A stretch of DNA of 64,000 bases from Aquipluma nitroreducens (GCF_009689585.1 NZ_AP018694.1:3673001-3737000); one strand, 5' to 3'. Shown: positions 45,544-54,238, numbered from the stretch's first letter. Notes: generated by a model from the letters alone, not told the origin. Numbers and translations are program-made.

Positions 45544-46572
45544 TCAGAACTTAATCTCGCTAAATCGTTTCCTTTTTTTGATATAGAACTGAAAGACAAT
45601 GCTTTTGGAAAGTTTTTCTGCCGGAACGGATAAATGACCGGCCTGCCGAGCCAGTTTGCGTTTACGGTTTAGCGAAGGAATCGAGCAATAGAAATGATAA
45701 TGCGCTTTGAACACGCTCACAATGCCATTCATGTTGAATTCGGCGAGTAGTTTAAATGCAGCTACGCCGTCCAAAATCATGCGCATGAATAGAATTTGGA
45801 CGAGCTGACCGGGAGGCAAATTTTTGTATAGCAACCAAAGGTTATTCCTAAAATTCAAATATAGTTTACGCGGATTGTCGTACGAAAGCGTTCCACCGCC
45901 AACATGATAAACGGTACTTTCCGAAGTATAAACAATTCGGTATCCGCGGTTTTTAAGGCGCCAACATAAATCTATTTCTTCCATGTGCGCCCAGAAATCG
46001 GCATCAAATCCGCCAGCTTCGTGGAAATGGTTGGAGCGCACAAACATGCAGGCTCCGGTTGCCCAAAAAATATCGACCGAATCGTTGTATTGGCCGTGAT
46101 CTTCTTCCACTTCGTTAAAAATCCGTCCCCGGCAAAACGGGTATCCAAACCGGTCGATGAAACCTCCGGCAGCACCGGCATATTCAAAATGAGTTTTCTG
46201 GTTATAACTGAGTATTTTGGGCTGAACCGCGGCAATCGACGAATCATTTTCCATCATGCGGATTGGCTCGTCCAACCATCCCGAGGTAACTTCAACATCC
46301 GAATTCAGGATGACAAAATAGTCGGCATCAATCTGTTTCAAGGCTTCGTTGTATCCCCGTGCAAACCCATAGTTTTGCTTCAGATCAAGGATTTTAACTT
46401 CCGGAAATTGATTTTGAAGTATTTGCAGGGAATCATCAGTAGAGCCATTGTCAGCAACAACGATGTCAGTTAATTCTCCTTTGCTGAATTCAATTACAGA
46501 AGGCAAGAATTGTTGCAACAGTTTGGCCCCGTTCCAGTTGAGGATGACAATGGCAATTTTAGGATGACGCAT
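45544..46572 (-). CDS. Family 2 glycosyltransferase (rhamnosyltransferase-like)
   Basis: 342 residues. The GT2 core shows VLNWNGAKLLQQFLPSV, VVADNGSTDDS, the metal-binding ILNSDVEV and DADFWAHMEEIDLCWR, the WbbL-type motif. The C-terminal 80 residues are amphipathic and basic with no clear membrane helix, so membrane contact is peripheral. It probably adds a sugar to a surface glycan. The closest neighbour on the same strand is a gene of unknown function 41 bases upstream. Confidence 0.9.
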   Translation of the reverse strand: MRHPKIAIVILNWNGAKLLQQFLPSVIEFSKGELTDIVVADNGSTDDSLQILQNQFPEVKILDLKQNYGFARGYNEALKQIDADYFVILNSDVEVTSGWLDEPIRMMENDSSIAAVQPKILSYNQKTHFEYAGAAGGFIDRFGYPFCRGRIFNEVEEDHGQYNDSVDIFWATGACMFVRSNHFHEAGGFDADFWAHMEEIDLCWRLKNRGYRIVYTSESTVYHVGGGTLSYDNPRKLYLNFRNNLWLLYKNLPPGQLVQILFMRMILDGVAAFKLLAEFNMNGIVSVFKAHYHFYCSIPSLNRKRKLARQAGHLSVPAEKLSKSIVFQFYIKKRKRFSEIKF

Positions 46573-46613
46573 ATAAAACTGAAGGATTGAATTACTGAAG
46601 GATTGATGCCATG

Positions 46614-47084
46614 TTATGGAATAAGTAGTTTTGCCAAAACCACGGACATATTCTCTTTTTCGAGGTTGAAAAGCATATTAGCTATTTTCTCCAATTTATC
46701 AGGATCCTCCGATTGTAAAACCAATTTGATTTCGCGGATTTGTTTACCTGTCAGCTCTTCTTCGAGCAGTGACCATATTTTTTGATTTTCTTCTTCCTGT
46801 TTTGGAACTCCCAAATGCTCAAGCTCCAGCTTGGTGGCTTCCAATATTTCGCGGGCTTTCAGGATAACCGGATCTGAATCTTTTCCGGTTCCGGCGGCAT
46901 CGCGCAGGTTCCAGCTCGAATAATCGTATTTCAGTTCCTTGATCATCCTTACTTTTGTGCTTTCTTTGCCAAAAATTCGTTCCAGAAATATGATGGTGTG
47001 GCTTTTCCAGGCTTCCAGATCGAAGTTTTTAGCTGTCAGACTTTCAAGTTGTTTGTTGATCAGGGCAATTTCTTTTTCGATCAT
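46614..47084 (-). CDS. Hypothetical protein, alpha-helical
   Basis: 156 residues from the ATG reading MIEKEIALINKQ; an ATG 54 bases upstream is also in frame. The sequence is charged and helical (KAREILEATKLELEHLG, LTGKQIREIKLVLQSEDPD), without signal peptide or membrane helix. The tail LVLQSEDPDKLEKIANMLF could be a small protein-interaction helix pair. No family was recognised. It may share a transcript with the glycosyltransferase downstream. Confidence 0.6.
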   Translation of the reverse strand: MIEKEIALINKQLESLTAKNFDLEAWKSHTIIFLERIFGKESTKVRMIKELKYDYSSWNLRDAAGTGKDSDPVILKAREILEATKLELEHLGVPKQEEENQKIWSLLEEELTGKQIREIKLVLQSEDPDKLEKIANMLFNLEKENMSVVLAKLLIP

Positions 47085-47234
47085 TTGGTGAATTGTTTGT
47101 TCGATGCAAGTTATGAAATAGGAATGAGAAAAGGTCATTAGAAATCAGGAAAAAGAATTAATGAATCAGGAAAGGGGAAGAGTCAATTCAAAATAACTCT
47201 GTTTTTCTCCTTTCACTTTTCTTTTTCTTGATTT

Positions 47235-48026
47235 CTAACCTAAATGTTTATTTACGATGGAGTAAAATTCATCGAAATAGTTTGCATTGCAGGCAATCAT
47301 TTCACCGCCGAACAAGTAATTTTCGCCACCGCTGAAATCGCAAACTTTGCCCCCGGCTTGTTTCAGGATGATGATTCCGGCAGCAACATCCCACGAATGC
47401 AGTGCATGCTCATAAAAACCTTCGAACCTTCCGGCGGCAACATAGGCCATGTCGGCAGCCGCTGAGCCCAAACGACGCATGCCGTGCGAGTTTCGCATAA
47501 AAAAGTTCATTGCTTTCAGGTAATTATCCAGTTTTGAAAAATCGTAATACGGAAATCCGGTTGCTATTAGCGAATCGGCTGTACTTGAGGCTTTCGAAAC
47601 GTGAATCTCTTTGCCATTCAGGTAGGCTTTGCTGCCTTTCCAGGCATAGAACATTTCGTTGAGGCTGATTTCGTAAACCACGCCCATGATAATTTCCTGA
47701 TCTTCCATTAGGGCAATGCTTACGCAAAATGGCGAAATCCCATGAATGTAATTGGTGGTTCCGTCCAGTGGATCAATCACCCAGCGATATTTTTCTCCGT
47801 TGTCCTGAGCAGTTCCTTCTTCGGCAATAAAACCGGATTCGGGCAACAGTTCGCGCAAGGCGGCAACAATCGTTTTTTCGGCAGTTTTATCTACATAGGT
47901 TACCATGTCAGCTTTTCCTTTGTGGATAATGTCTTCAGCCGTAAATTTCAGCCGTTCGTCATAAATAAACCGGCCAACTTCGCGAGCCAGTTCCTGAACT
48001 TGTGTGCAAAGTATTTCGAAATTCAT
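47235..48026 (-). CDS. Inositol monophosphatase family protein
   Basis: 263 residues. The metal site is complete: FIAEEGTAQ (Glu), WVIDPLDGTTNYIHG (the Asp-Pro-Leu-Asp-Gly-Thr signature) and HSWDVAAGIIILKQAGG near the C-terminus. The family dephosphorylates inositol phosphates, and bacterial members (SuhB, CysQ) also act on 3'-phosphoadenosine phosphate or take part in transcription. The length fits SuhB. The exact substrate cannot be assigned. Confidence 0.95.
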   Translation of the reverse strand: MNFEILCTQVQELAREVGRFIYDERLKFTAEDIIHKGKADMVTYVDKTAEKTIVAALRELLPESGFIAEEGTAQDNGEKYRWVIDPLDGTTNYIHGISPFCVSIALMEDQEIIMGVVYEISLNEMFYAWKGSKAYLNGKEIHVSKASSTADSLIATGFPYYDFSKLDNYLKAMNFFMRNSHGMRRLGSAAADMAYVAAGRFEGFYEHALHSWDVAAGIIILKQAGGKVCDFSGGENYLFGGEMIACNANYFDEFYSIVNKHLG

Positions 48027-48108
48027 GTTTGTCAGTTATAAGTTATAAATGATGAGTTAAAAAATAACTATCTCAGGTCTTTCTTCTCCAAGCTCTTTGC
48101 CCTTTGCT

Positions 48109-49416
48109 CTATGCTTGAATTATGCTTCCCCAAACGTTCCCATTTGGCAATATGTTTTCCAATTTTACTGAAACAATATGATTTTGCAGATTTTCGTGAT
48201 ATTCAGTTTCCACTTTGATGTAATTGTCAGTAAATCCTGAAATCGATTTTTTGTCTTTTTGTTCTTCAAAGAGTACTTCGTGCACTGAGCCTAAATTCTG
48301 GCGGTAGAAATCCTCGGTTTTCCGGTCGGAGAGCGAAATCAGTCGTTGTGTGCGATGTTTACGTTCGTCAACCGGAACAACTGGTTTTATCTCCAATGCT
48401 TTGGTTCCAGGCCTTTCGGAATAAGGAAAAGCATGGAGTTGTGAAACGTCCAGATCAGCAATAAAACGGTAGGAATCGCGGAAGAAATCGTCGGTTTCGC
48501 CATTGGTTCCGGCAATCACATCCACTCCGATAAAGGCATTCGGAATTTCAGCCTTGATCTTTGCCACCCGACTTTCAAAAACCTCACGCTTGTATTTTCG
48601 TTTCATCAGGCTCAAAACATTGTTCGATCCGGATTGAAGCGGCAAATGGAAATGTGGCATGATTCGCTGCGAACGGGCAGCAAATTCGATGATATCATCA
48701 GTTAGCAAATTGGGCTCGACCGATGAAATCCGGATGCGTTTCAAGCCTTCAATCAGATCAAGTTCGTGCAACAGGTCGATAAACGTTTCGCCGGTTGATT
48801 TTCCAAAGTCGCCAATATTTACGCCAGTAAGAATAATTTCAAGGGTGCCTTTTGCCACTATTTCACGTGCTTCGGCTACCGTATTCTGGATGCTGTCGTT
48901 GCGGCTCTGCCCCCGGGCAAACGGGATGGTGCAGTAGGTGCAGTAATAATCGCATCCGTCCTGAACTTTCAGAAAGCTACGTGTTCGGTCGCCAAAGGAA
49001 TAGGCATGAAAATAATTTTTGATTTCTTTCGGCTTCTGAATGTGAATTTCGGTTTGCTCTTTTTTATTCAGATTACCTAAATATGTGGTAATATTCTGTT
49101 TCTCCGATGAGCCGATGATCAGGTCAACCCCTTCAATTTTTTCGATGGTTTCGGGCTGCAATTGGGCGTAGCAGCCGGTAACTATTATCAGTGCTTCCGG
49201 GTTTTTACGCACCGCCTGACGGATGATATTCCGAGTTTTTTTGTCGCCTTCGGCAGTAACCGAACACGAATTTATAACGATCGCATCAGCATGATCTGTA
49301 AACTCAACCCGTTCAAATCCAACCTCCTCGAAGCGGCGTGCAATGCTTGATGTTTCCGAAAAATTGAGTTTGCAACCGAGTGTATAAAACGAAGCCTTTT
49401 TGCCTGAATATTCCAT
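48109..49416 (-). CDS. mtaB: tRNA (N6-threonylcarbamoyladenosine)-methylthiotransferase
   Basis: 435 residues from the ATG reading MEYSGKKASFYTLGCK; in-frame ATGs 18 to 84 bases upstream are alternatives. The UPF0004 domain supplies three cysteines (TLGCKLN, INSCSVT, VTGCYAQ) for one cluster; the radical SAM triad is in DGCDYYCTYCTIPFARG; a TRAM domain ends the protein. The pattern with GCKLN and a short distance to the SAM motif fits MtaB, which methylthiolates t6A37 of tRNA, rather than MiaB or RimO. Confidence 0.92.
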   Translation of the reverse strand: MEYSGKKASFYTLGCKLNFSETSSIARRFEEVGFERVEFTDHADAIVINSCSVTAEGDKKTRNIIRQAVRKNPEALIIVTGCYAQLQPETIEKIEGVDLIIGSSEKQNITTYLGNLNKKEQTEIHIQKPKEIKNYFHAYSFGDRTRSFLKVQDGCDYYCTYCTIPFARGQSRNDSIQNTVAEAREIVAKGTLEIILTGVNIGDFGKSTGETFIDLLHELDLIEGLKRIRISSVEPNLLTDDIIEFAARSQRIMPHFHLPLQSGSNNVLSLMKRKYKREVFESRVAKIKAEIPNAFIGVDVIAGTNGETDDFFRDSYRFIADLDVSQLHAFPYSERPGTKALEIKPVVPVDERKHRTQRLISLSDRKTEDFYRQNLGSVHEVLFEEQKDKKSISGFTDNYIKVETEYHENLQNHIVSVKLENILPNGNVWGSIIQA

Positions 49417-49537
49417 TAAAATCCTTTCCATCATCTGATAATCAGGCGGCAAAAATACAAAAGAATAAGAAGAAAAAGCAAACTTGCCACAAAGGCACAT
49501 TTCAATAAAAATTCTTTGTGTCTTAGTGGCAAAAATC

Positions 49538-50869
49538 TTAGAGTAAATCGCTGGCCAGTTCAGCTAAATAGCTTCGTTCGCCTTTTAGCAGGTTTACATG
49601 GGCAAAAATTTCATGGTTTCGCATTTTCTCGGTCATGTAAGCCAAACCGTTCGATTTCATATCCAGATAAGGTGAATCGATCTGTTGAAGGTCGCCCGTA
49701 AAAATAAGCTTGGTTCCTTCACCTGCCCGTGTAATAATGGTTTTTATTTCGTGCGGAGTCAGGTTCTGCGCTTCATCGATAATGAAGTATGAGTTTGAAA
49801 GGCTTCTTCCCCGGATATAAGCCAATGGAGTAATTACCAGGCTTTCTTCTTTCAGCAGTTCTTCTATTTTTTGATATTCGGCACTCCGGGCATTAAAATT
49901 ATGCTTGATCACAGATAAGTTGTCGAACAAGGGTTGCATGTATGGACTGATTTTTTCCTGTGCGTCGCCAGGTAAAAATCCAAGATCGCGGTTGCTCAGC
50001 GCCACAATCGGACGGGCCAGTAATATTTGTCCGAAGCTTTTGTGCTGTTCGAGCGCTGCAGCCAGAGCCAGCAATGTTTTTCCGGTTCCGGCTTTCCCGG
50101 TTAGTGCAACCAGTTTAATCTCCGGATTAAAAAGAGCATCGAGACTGAACGTTTGTTCTGCATTGCGTGGTTTGATTCCGTATGCAGTTTTTTTCTCAAC
50201 CCGAACCATCTTTTTCAATCCACCGTCGTATCGTCCCAAAACGCTCGCTTTAGGCGACTTCATTATGAAATATTCGTTGACGTCGGGCCTTTCTGCCAAT
50301 TCCATTTGTTCAACCGGAATTGAATTATCACTATAGAGCTTTTCGATCAGTGTATCGTTAAAGTTCTCTAATTCGGTGACACTCTTATTCAGGATTTGAA
50401 TGTCTTTGACCTTGTCGTTGTAATAATCTTCCGACTGAATTTTCAACGATTTGGCTTTCATCCGGAGATTAATGTCCTTGGTGATCAAAATGGTGGGTCG
50501 GTCGGGAAATTTCTGACCAACATACATGGCAATGGCCAAAATACGGTGATCCGGAATGTCTTCGCGAAACGAATGTTTCATTTCTTCAGGAATAGGCTTT
50601 CCGGTTTCTATAATCAGCTTTCCCTTGTCTGGACCAAGTTTAATGCCTCCGTTAAAAAGTTGATCGCCAACAATTTCGTCGAGTTCGCGCACGAATTCCC
50701 TTGCCTGAAAGTTAATTGGGTCGTTCCCACGTTTAAATTTGTCAAGTTCTTCCAGAACGGTTATTGGAATGACGATGTCATTATCCTGAAACTGGTAAAT
50801 GCTGGTATGATCGTGCAAAATCACGTTGGTGTCGAGCACAAAAATTTTAGTTTGCTTTTTCTTTGCCAT
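49538..50869 (-). CDS. PIN-PhoH family ATPase/ribonuclease
   Basis: 443 residues from the ATG reading MAKKKQTKIFVLDTNVIL; an ATG 24 bases upstream is also in frame. A PIN domain covers about 8-140 (LDTNVILHD and LITKDINLRMKA with acidic residues). The PhoH domain follows with the P-loop ALTGKAGTGKTLLALA and Walker B FIIDEAQNL, and later TGDLQQIDSPYLD. This is the PhoH2/YlaK layout, in which an RNA helicase-like ATPase drives a nuclease. It is a single gene. Confidence 0.93.
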   Translation of the reverse strand: MAKKKQTKIFVLDTNVILHDHTSIYQFQDNDIVIPITVLEELDKFKRGNDPINFQAREFVRELDEIVGDQLFNGGIKLGPDKGKLIIETGKPIPEEMKHSFREDIPDHRILAIAMYVGQKFPDRPTILITKDINLRMKAKSLKIQSEDYYNDKVKDIQILNKSVTELENFNDTLIEKLYSDNSIPVEQMELAERPDVNEYFIMKSPKASVLGRYDGGLKKMVRVEKKTAYGIKPRNAEQTFSLDALFNPEIKLVALTGKAGTGKTLLALAAALEQHKSFGQILLARPIVALSNRDLGFLPGDAQEKISPYMQPLFDNLSVIKHNFNARSAEYQKIEELLKEESLVITPLAYIRGRSLSNSYFIIDEAQNLTPHEIKTIITRAGEGTKLIFTGDLQQIDSPYLDMKSNGLAYMTEKMRNHEIFAHVNLLKGERSYLAELASDLL

Positions 50870-50991
50870 CTCCGTAATCTTTAAGGTTTCCATAAATTTA
50901 GAAAAATTAGAATGTAAATCTGAGGTAATCGCAGTTAAATTCTCAATTTTACACTTCTATTTTTAAACTGGTGTTCATAAGTTTTTTTTCC

Positions 50992-52290
50992 ATGAGAACC
51001 TACCAACAAGTGCTCGATTTTTTGTATAGTCAGTTGCCTATGTTTCAGCGAACTGGAGCTGCAGCCTATAAAGATAACCTAGATAATACGATTCGGCTCG
51101 ATGAAATGTTTGATCACCCACACCGGTCATTTAAGACGATTCATGTGGCCGGAACGAACGGTAAAGGGTCGGTTTCGCATATGCTCGCCTCCATTTTGCA
51201 GGAAGCTGGGTACAAAACGGGTCTCTATACTTCACCACATTTGAAAGATTTCAGGGAACGAATCCGCGTAAATGGTGAAATGATTACCGAAGAAGCGGTG
51301 GTTCGGTTTACTGACTTGTTTCAGGCAAAAAACGAACTTGAAAAGATTGAGCCTTCGTTTTTTGAACTGACGGTGTCGATGGCTTTTGACTATTTCCGGA
51401 GTATGAATGTTGATGTAGCTGTAATTGAAGTTGGTTTGGGAGGACGGCTTGATTCAACTAATATTATCACTCCAGAGGTTTCTGTAATTACCAACATCAG
51501 TTTCGATCACATGGCTTTGCTGGGTGATACTTTGCCCAAAATTGCCGCCGAAAAGGCTGGAATCATAAAGAAAGATGTTCCGGTAGTGGTGGGCGAAACT
51601 GCTCCTGAAACCAGAATTGTCTTTGAACAGTTTGCCGAAAAGGTCCAGGCCAGGCTTGCTTTTGCTGACCAGGAATACCTGACAGATTATTCGATGCTGA
51701 CCGTCGATGGAAAACAAAGCCTGAATATAAGAAAGAACGACCAGTTGATTTATTCGGACTTGAAACTGGATTTGCTTGGAATTTATCAACGGCACAATGT
51801 GCCAACAGTATTAAAAGTAATCGATCTTTTAAATGAGAAAGGCTGGAATTTATCAGAAAGCATTATTAGAAAGGGTTTGCTAAATGTGATTCAGAATACC
51901 GGGCTGTTGGGGCGGTGGCAGATAATTGGCCATAATCCATTAGTAGTTTGCGATACCGGTCACAATCAGGCAGGCATCAAATTGGTGGTTGAGCAAATCA
52001 ACCAAACTGCATGGAAAGCATTGCATATCGTTATTGGTATGGTCAGCGACAAGGATCAGGACAAAGTTTTGGCTTTACTTCCAACAAATGCGAAGTATTA
52101 TTTCACAAAAGCTTCTATCCCGCGTGCTGCCGAACCAGAAGTGCTTGCCGCGAAAGCTGAACGGTTCGGCTTAAGCGGCGATTGTTATCCAACTGTTCGT
52201 CAGGCACTTTCTGTAGCCCTTGCAAATGCTGGGGAAAACGATTTGGTATTTGTAGGTGGTAGTACTTTTGTGGTGGCTGAAATTTTGTAA
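50992..52290 (+). CDS. folC: Folylpolyglutamate synthase / dihydrofolate synthase
   Basis: 432 residues from the ATG reading MRTYQQVLDFLYSQLPMF; a start 21 bases upstream is possible. The Mur-ligase P-loop is VAGTNGKGSVSHMLASI, then LYTSPHLKDFRERI, VIEVGLGGRLDSTN and the C-terminal VCDTGHNQAGIKL. It adds glutamate to folates and may also make dihydrofolate from dihydropteroate. It is the last gene before the tRNA-Val promoter. Confidence 0.97.
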   Translation: MRTYQQVLDFLYSQLPMFQRTGAAAYKDNLDNTIRLDEMFDHPHRSFKTIHVAGTNGKGSVSHMLASILQEAGYKTGLYTSPHLKDFRERIRVNGEMITEEAVVRFTDLFQAKNELEKIEPSFFELTVSMAFDYFRSMNVDVAVIEVGLGGRLDSTNIITPEVSVITNISFDHMALLGDTLPKIAAEKAGIIKKDVPVVVGETAPETRIVFEQFAEKVQARLAFADQEYLTDYSMLTVDGKQSLNIRKNDQLIYSDLKLDLLGIYQRHNVPTVLKVIDLLNEKGWNLSESIIRKGLLNVIQNTGLLGRWQIIGHNPLVVCDTGHNQAGIKLVVEQINQTAWKALHIVIGMVSDKDQDKVLALLPTNAKYYFTKASIPRAAEPEVLAAKAERFGLSGDCYPTVRQALSVALANAGENDLVFVGGSTFVVAEIL

Positions 52291-52308
52291 TATTTTTTAA
52301 TATTTTTG

Positions 52309-52339
52309 TTTGCAAGTTTCAAAAATGGGTATATCTTTG
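52309..52339 (+). promoter_or_regulatory. Promoter of tRNA-Val, TTTG-N19-TATCTTTG
   Basis: TTTG at 52309 and TATCTTTG at 52332 are separated by 19 bases, which matches the Bacteroidota housekeeping promoter pattern. The tRNA starts 43 bases after the -7 element. Confidence 0.8.
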
Positions 52340-52382
52340 CAACGCTTTTAAAAACAAAGCGCGTTCACAAAAACAACAAAAA

Positions 52383-52457
52383 GGGCGATTAGCTCAGCTG
52401 GTTCAGAGCATCTGGTTTACACCCAGAGGGTCGGGGGTTCGAATCCCTCATCGCCCA
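52383..52457 (+). tRNA. tRNA-Val (TAC), 75 nt, CCA not encoded
   Basis: Acceptor GGGCGAT/ATCGCCC, D arm GCTC/GAGC, anticodon arm TCTGG-TTTACAC-CCAGA, variable loop GGGTC, T arm GGGGG/TCCC-type with the usual TTCGAAT loop, discriminator A. The 3' half of this gene is repeated 343 bases downstream. Confidence 0.97.
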
Positions 52458-52499
52458 CAAAAAGTCATTCGTTTATTCGGGTGACTTTTTTATTTTTAC
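52426..52499. repeat. Direct repeat copy 1: tRNA-Val 3' end plus hairpin
   Basis: This 74-base segment spans the tRNA variable loop, T arm, acceptor 3' strand and the following terminator. It matches copy 2 at 52769 with two mismatches (A/G just after the tRNA and G/A in the hairpin arm). Confidence 0.95.
52458..52496 (+). terminator. Terminator after tRNA-Val
   Basis: AAAAGTCATTCG and CGGGTGACTTTT form a 12-bp stem with two G-T pairs and a TTTATT loop, then a T run. The copy behind the tRNA remnant keeps the same fold, with one G-T replaced by A-T. Confidence 0.9.
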
Positions 52500-52502
52500 A
52501 GT

Positions 52503-52763
52503 ATGTTTTACTGTTATATTCTATATTCCGAGAAGCTGGATAAATATTACATTGGTTCCACCTCCAATCTTCAGGGTCGACTCCAGAGGCATAATACTTC
52601 AAAAACAGGATTTACCTCAACCGGCAAACCATGGTCGTTAAAATATTTCGAGACATTTGAATTTAAGACTCAGGCACTGAAAAGGGAAATGCTCTTAAAA
52701 AAATGGAAAGATCGCACCAAGTTGGAAGAATTGATTGCATCAGGTTCAGGGCATCCCGGTTAG
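52503..52763 (+). CDS. GIY-YIG nuclease, small single-domain form
   Basis: 86 residues. CYILYSEKLDKYYIGSTSNL holds the GIY and YIG strands (Tyr5, Gly18), Arg26 lies in QGRLQRHN, and Glu62 in KREMLLKKWK completes the catalytic set. This is the UPF0213/YhbQ-like type. The last residues, ASGSGHPG, are encoded by a tRNA-like sequence and the TAG stop lies in its anticodon loop. The gene starts 45 bases after tRNA-Val and is bounded on both sides by copies of the tRNA 3' end. This arrangement suggests a mobile or homing-like element; whether it cuts tRNA genes is not shown. Confidence 0.88.
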   Translation: MFYCYILYSEKLDKYYIGSTSNLQGRLQRHNTSKTGFTSTGKPWSLKYFETFEFKTQALKREMLLKKWKDRTKLEELIASGSGHPG

Positions 52764-52800
52764 ACCGGGAGGGTCGGGGGTTCGAATCCCTCATCGCCCA
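52743..52800 (+). pseudogene. Partial tRNA (3' part only) overlapping the GIY-YIG 3' end
   Basis: From GGTTCAGGGCATC onward the sequence aligns with tRNA-Val without gaps to the discriminator. The T arm and acceptor strand are identical, but the anticodon arm reads TCCCG-GTTAGAC-CGGGA: both strands of the stem differ from tRNA-Val and still pair perfectly. The 5' acceptor and most of the D arm are missing, so it cannot be a working tRNA. The arm also forms a 7-bp palindrome, TCCCGGT-TAG-ACCGGGA. Confidence 0.85.
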
Positions 52801-52842
52801 CAGAAAGTCATTCGTTTATTCGGATGACTTTTTTATTTTTAC
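52769..52842. repeat. Direct repeat copy 2: tRNA 3' end plus hairpin
   Basis: The counterpart of the repeat at 52426, 343 bases away, with two mismatches in 74 bases. It carries its own terminator-like hairpin (GAAAGTCATTCG / CGGATGACTTTT). Confidence 0.95.
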
Positions 52843-52853
52843 GGGCTTTTTCA

Positions 52854-52945
52854 TTTCTATATTCCATTTTTTTTCGGGAAGCTGGATAAACGATTACATC
52901 CATTCCACCTCCAATCTCCAAGGCATTATAATCTTCAATGATCTT
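52854..52945 (+). pseudogene. Decayed second copy of the GIY-YIG gene start
   Basis: After repeat copy 2 the sequence continues with relatives of the GIY-YIG 5' end: TTCTATATTCC, GAAGCTGGATAAA, a run close to ATTACATTGGTTCCACCTCC, CCAATCT and a shortened ATAATCTTCAA. It has insertions and deletions, no start codon and no full frame. It shows that the whole tRNA-end/nuclease unit was once tandemly duplicated. Confidence 0.75.
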
Positions 52946-53113
52946 AATTTTTTTTCATTGGAACTGGTTCTATTCAAAAATGAATCAGTTTAGAATGTGA
53001 AATAGTCTTTGTAATTTGTATGTTTGCGATTAAACCATTCAACATTGATGTTGTCAAACAACTTCAACGATTTAGCAAAACGAACCTAATAAATAAACCT
53101 AATGGCATTGCAC

Positions 53114-54238
53114 ATGAAGAAATCAATCAGAACTCCCATTACAATAATTCTGATTGTTGTAGTACTTGGGATTATCCTTTTTCCCAAGATTAAACCCATG
53201 CTTATATCTGAATCCGGTTCAAAAATAGTTACACCAACAGGAGCAAAAGGGCCACGTGGAAGCGGTCAGCCATTATTGGCAAGTGGATATGTAATTGTAC
53301 CAACAGAAATGAACGAGCTTATTTACAGCACGGGCTCATTAATCCCTGATGAGGAAGTTGAACTGTCATTTGAAGCTTCAGGTAAAGTAGTAGGCATTTT
53401 TTTTAAAGAAGGCGCCCGGGTTAAAAAAGGAGAATTACTTGCTAAAATAAACGATCGGCCATTGCAGGCTCAACTATTAAAACTGCAGGCTCAACGAAAA
53501 CTTTCTGAAGAACGTGAATTTCGACAGCGACAGTTACTCGATCGTGACGCCATTAGCCGTGAAAGTTATGACCAGGTGGCTACCGAGCTTCAATCGCTTG
53601 ATGCCGACATTATGCTTCTGGTGGCACGTATTTCCGAAACTGAATTAAGAGCTCCTTTCGATGGAGTTGTGGGTTTACGCTTGGTGAGTGAAGGCGCATA
53701 TGCCACCACTCAAACCAAAATAGTACAACTTGTAAAAATCAGTCCGTTAAAAATTGAGTTCTCTATTCCTGAGAGGTATGCTGGTGAAGTTACGCCCGGT
53801 TACCCCATTACATTTGTGATTGATGGGATTCAAAAATCGTTTACGGCGGAAGTTTATGCAGTTGCTCCCAAAGTGGATGTGGATACACGAACCATTGTTG
53901 CCAGAGCCTATTATCCCAATAAAAATGAGGAGTTGAAACCAGGGCGTTTTGCCAGTGTTAGAGCTCTGTTATCAAAAATTGACAATACGATTTCCGTCCC
54001 AACTGAAGCCATTATTCCTGAAATGGAAGGTGAAAAGGTTTTCATTATCAAAAATGGGAAGGCGCAAGAGGTGAAGGTTACTTTAGGCCTTCGTACCGAA
54101 TCGCATGTTCAGATTCAAAAAGGATTGAGTTTTGGCGATACATTACTTACAACTGCAATTTTGCAATTGCGGCAAGGCATACCTGTTCAGCTTGATACGC
54201 TGGTAACCAATAAATCCATCGTAAACAAACAACAATGA
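53114..54238 (+). CDS. RND efflux periplasmic adaptor (HlyD/AcrA family)
   Basis: 374 residues from the second ATG, which starts the basic-hydrophobic leader (SIRTPITIILIVVVLGIILF). The membrane-fusion layout is clear: a lipoyl-like half (EVELSFEASGKVVGIFFKEG), a helical hairpin (about 120-175), the second lipoyl half ISETELRAPFDGVVGLRLVS and beta-barrel parts with TRTIVARAYYPN. It links the inner-membrane pump to the outer-membrane channel. Its stop overlaps the pump gene's start by four bases (ATGA). Confidence 0.93.
   Translation: MKKSIRTPITIILIVVVLGIILFPKIKPMLISESGSKIVTPTGAKGPRGSGQPLLASGYVIVPTEMNELIYSTGSLIPDEEVELSFEASGKVVGIFFKEGARVKKGELLAKINDRPLQAQLLKLQAQRKLSEEREFRQRQLLDRDAISRESYDQVATELQSLDADIMLLVARISETELRAPFDGVVGLRLVSEGAYATTQTKIVQLVKISPLKIEFSIPERYAGEVTPGYPITFVIDGIQKSFTAEVYAVAPKVDVDTRTIVARAYYPNKNEELKPGRFASVRALLSKIDNTISVPTEAIIPEMEGEKVFIIKNGKAQEVKVTLGLRTESHVQIQKGLSFGDTLLTTAILQLRQGIPVQLDTLVTNKSIVNKQQ

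Noticed and set aside
52703-52993. Plus-strand ORF of 96 codons after the GIY-YIG gene
   Set aside because: Its first third is the GIY-YIG 3' end in another frame and the tRNA remnant; GRGFESLIAH is the translated T arm. The rest is low-complexity AT-rich sequence.
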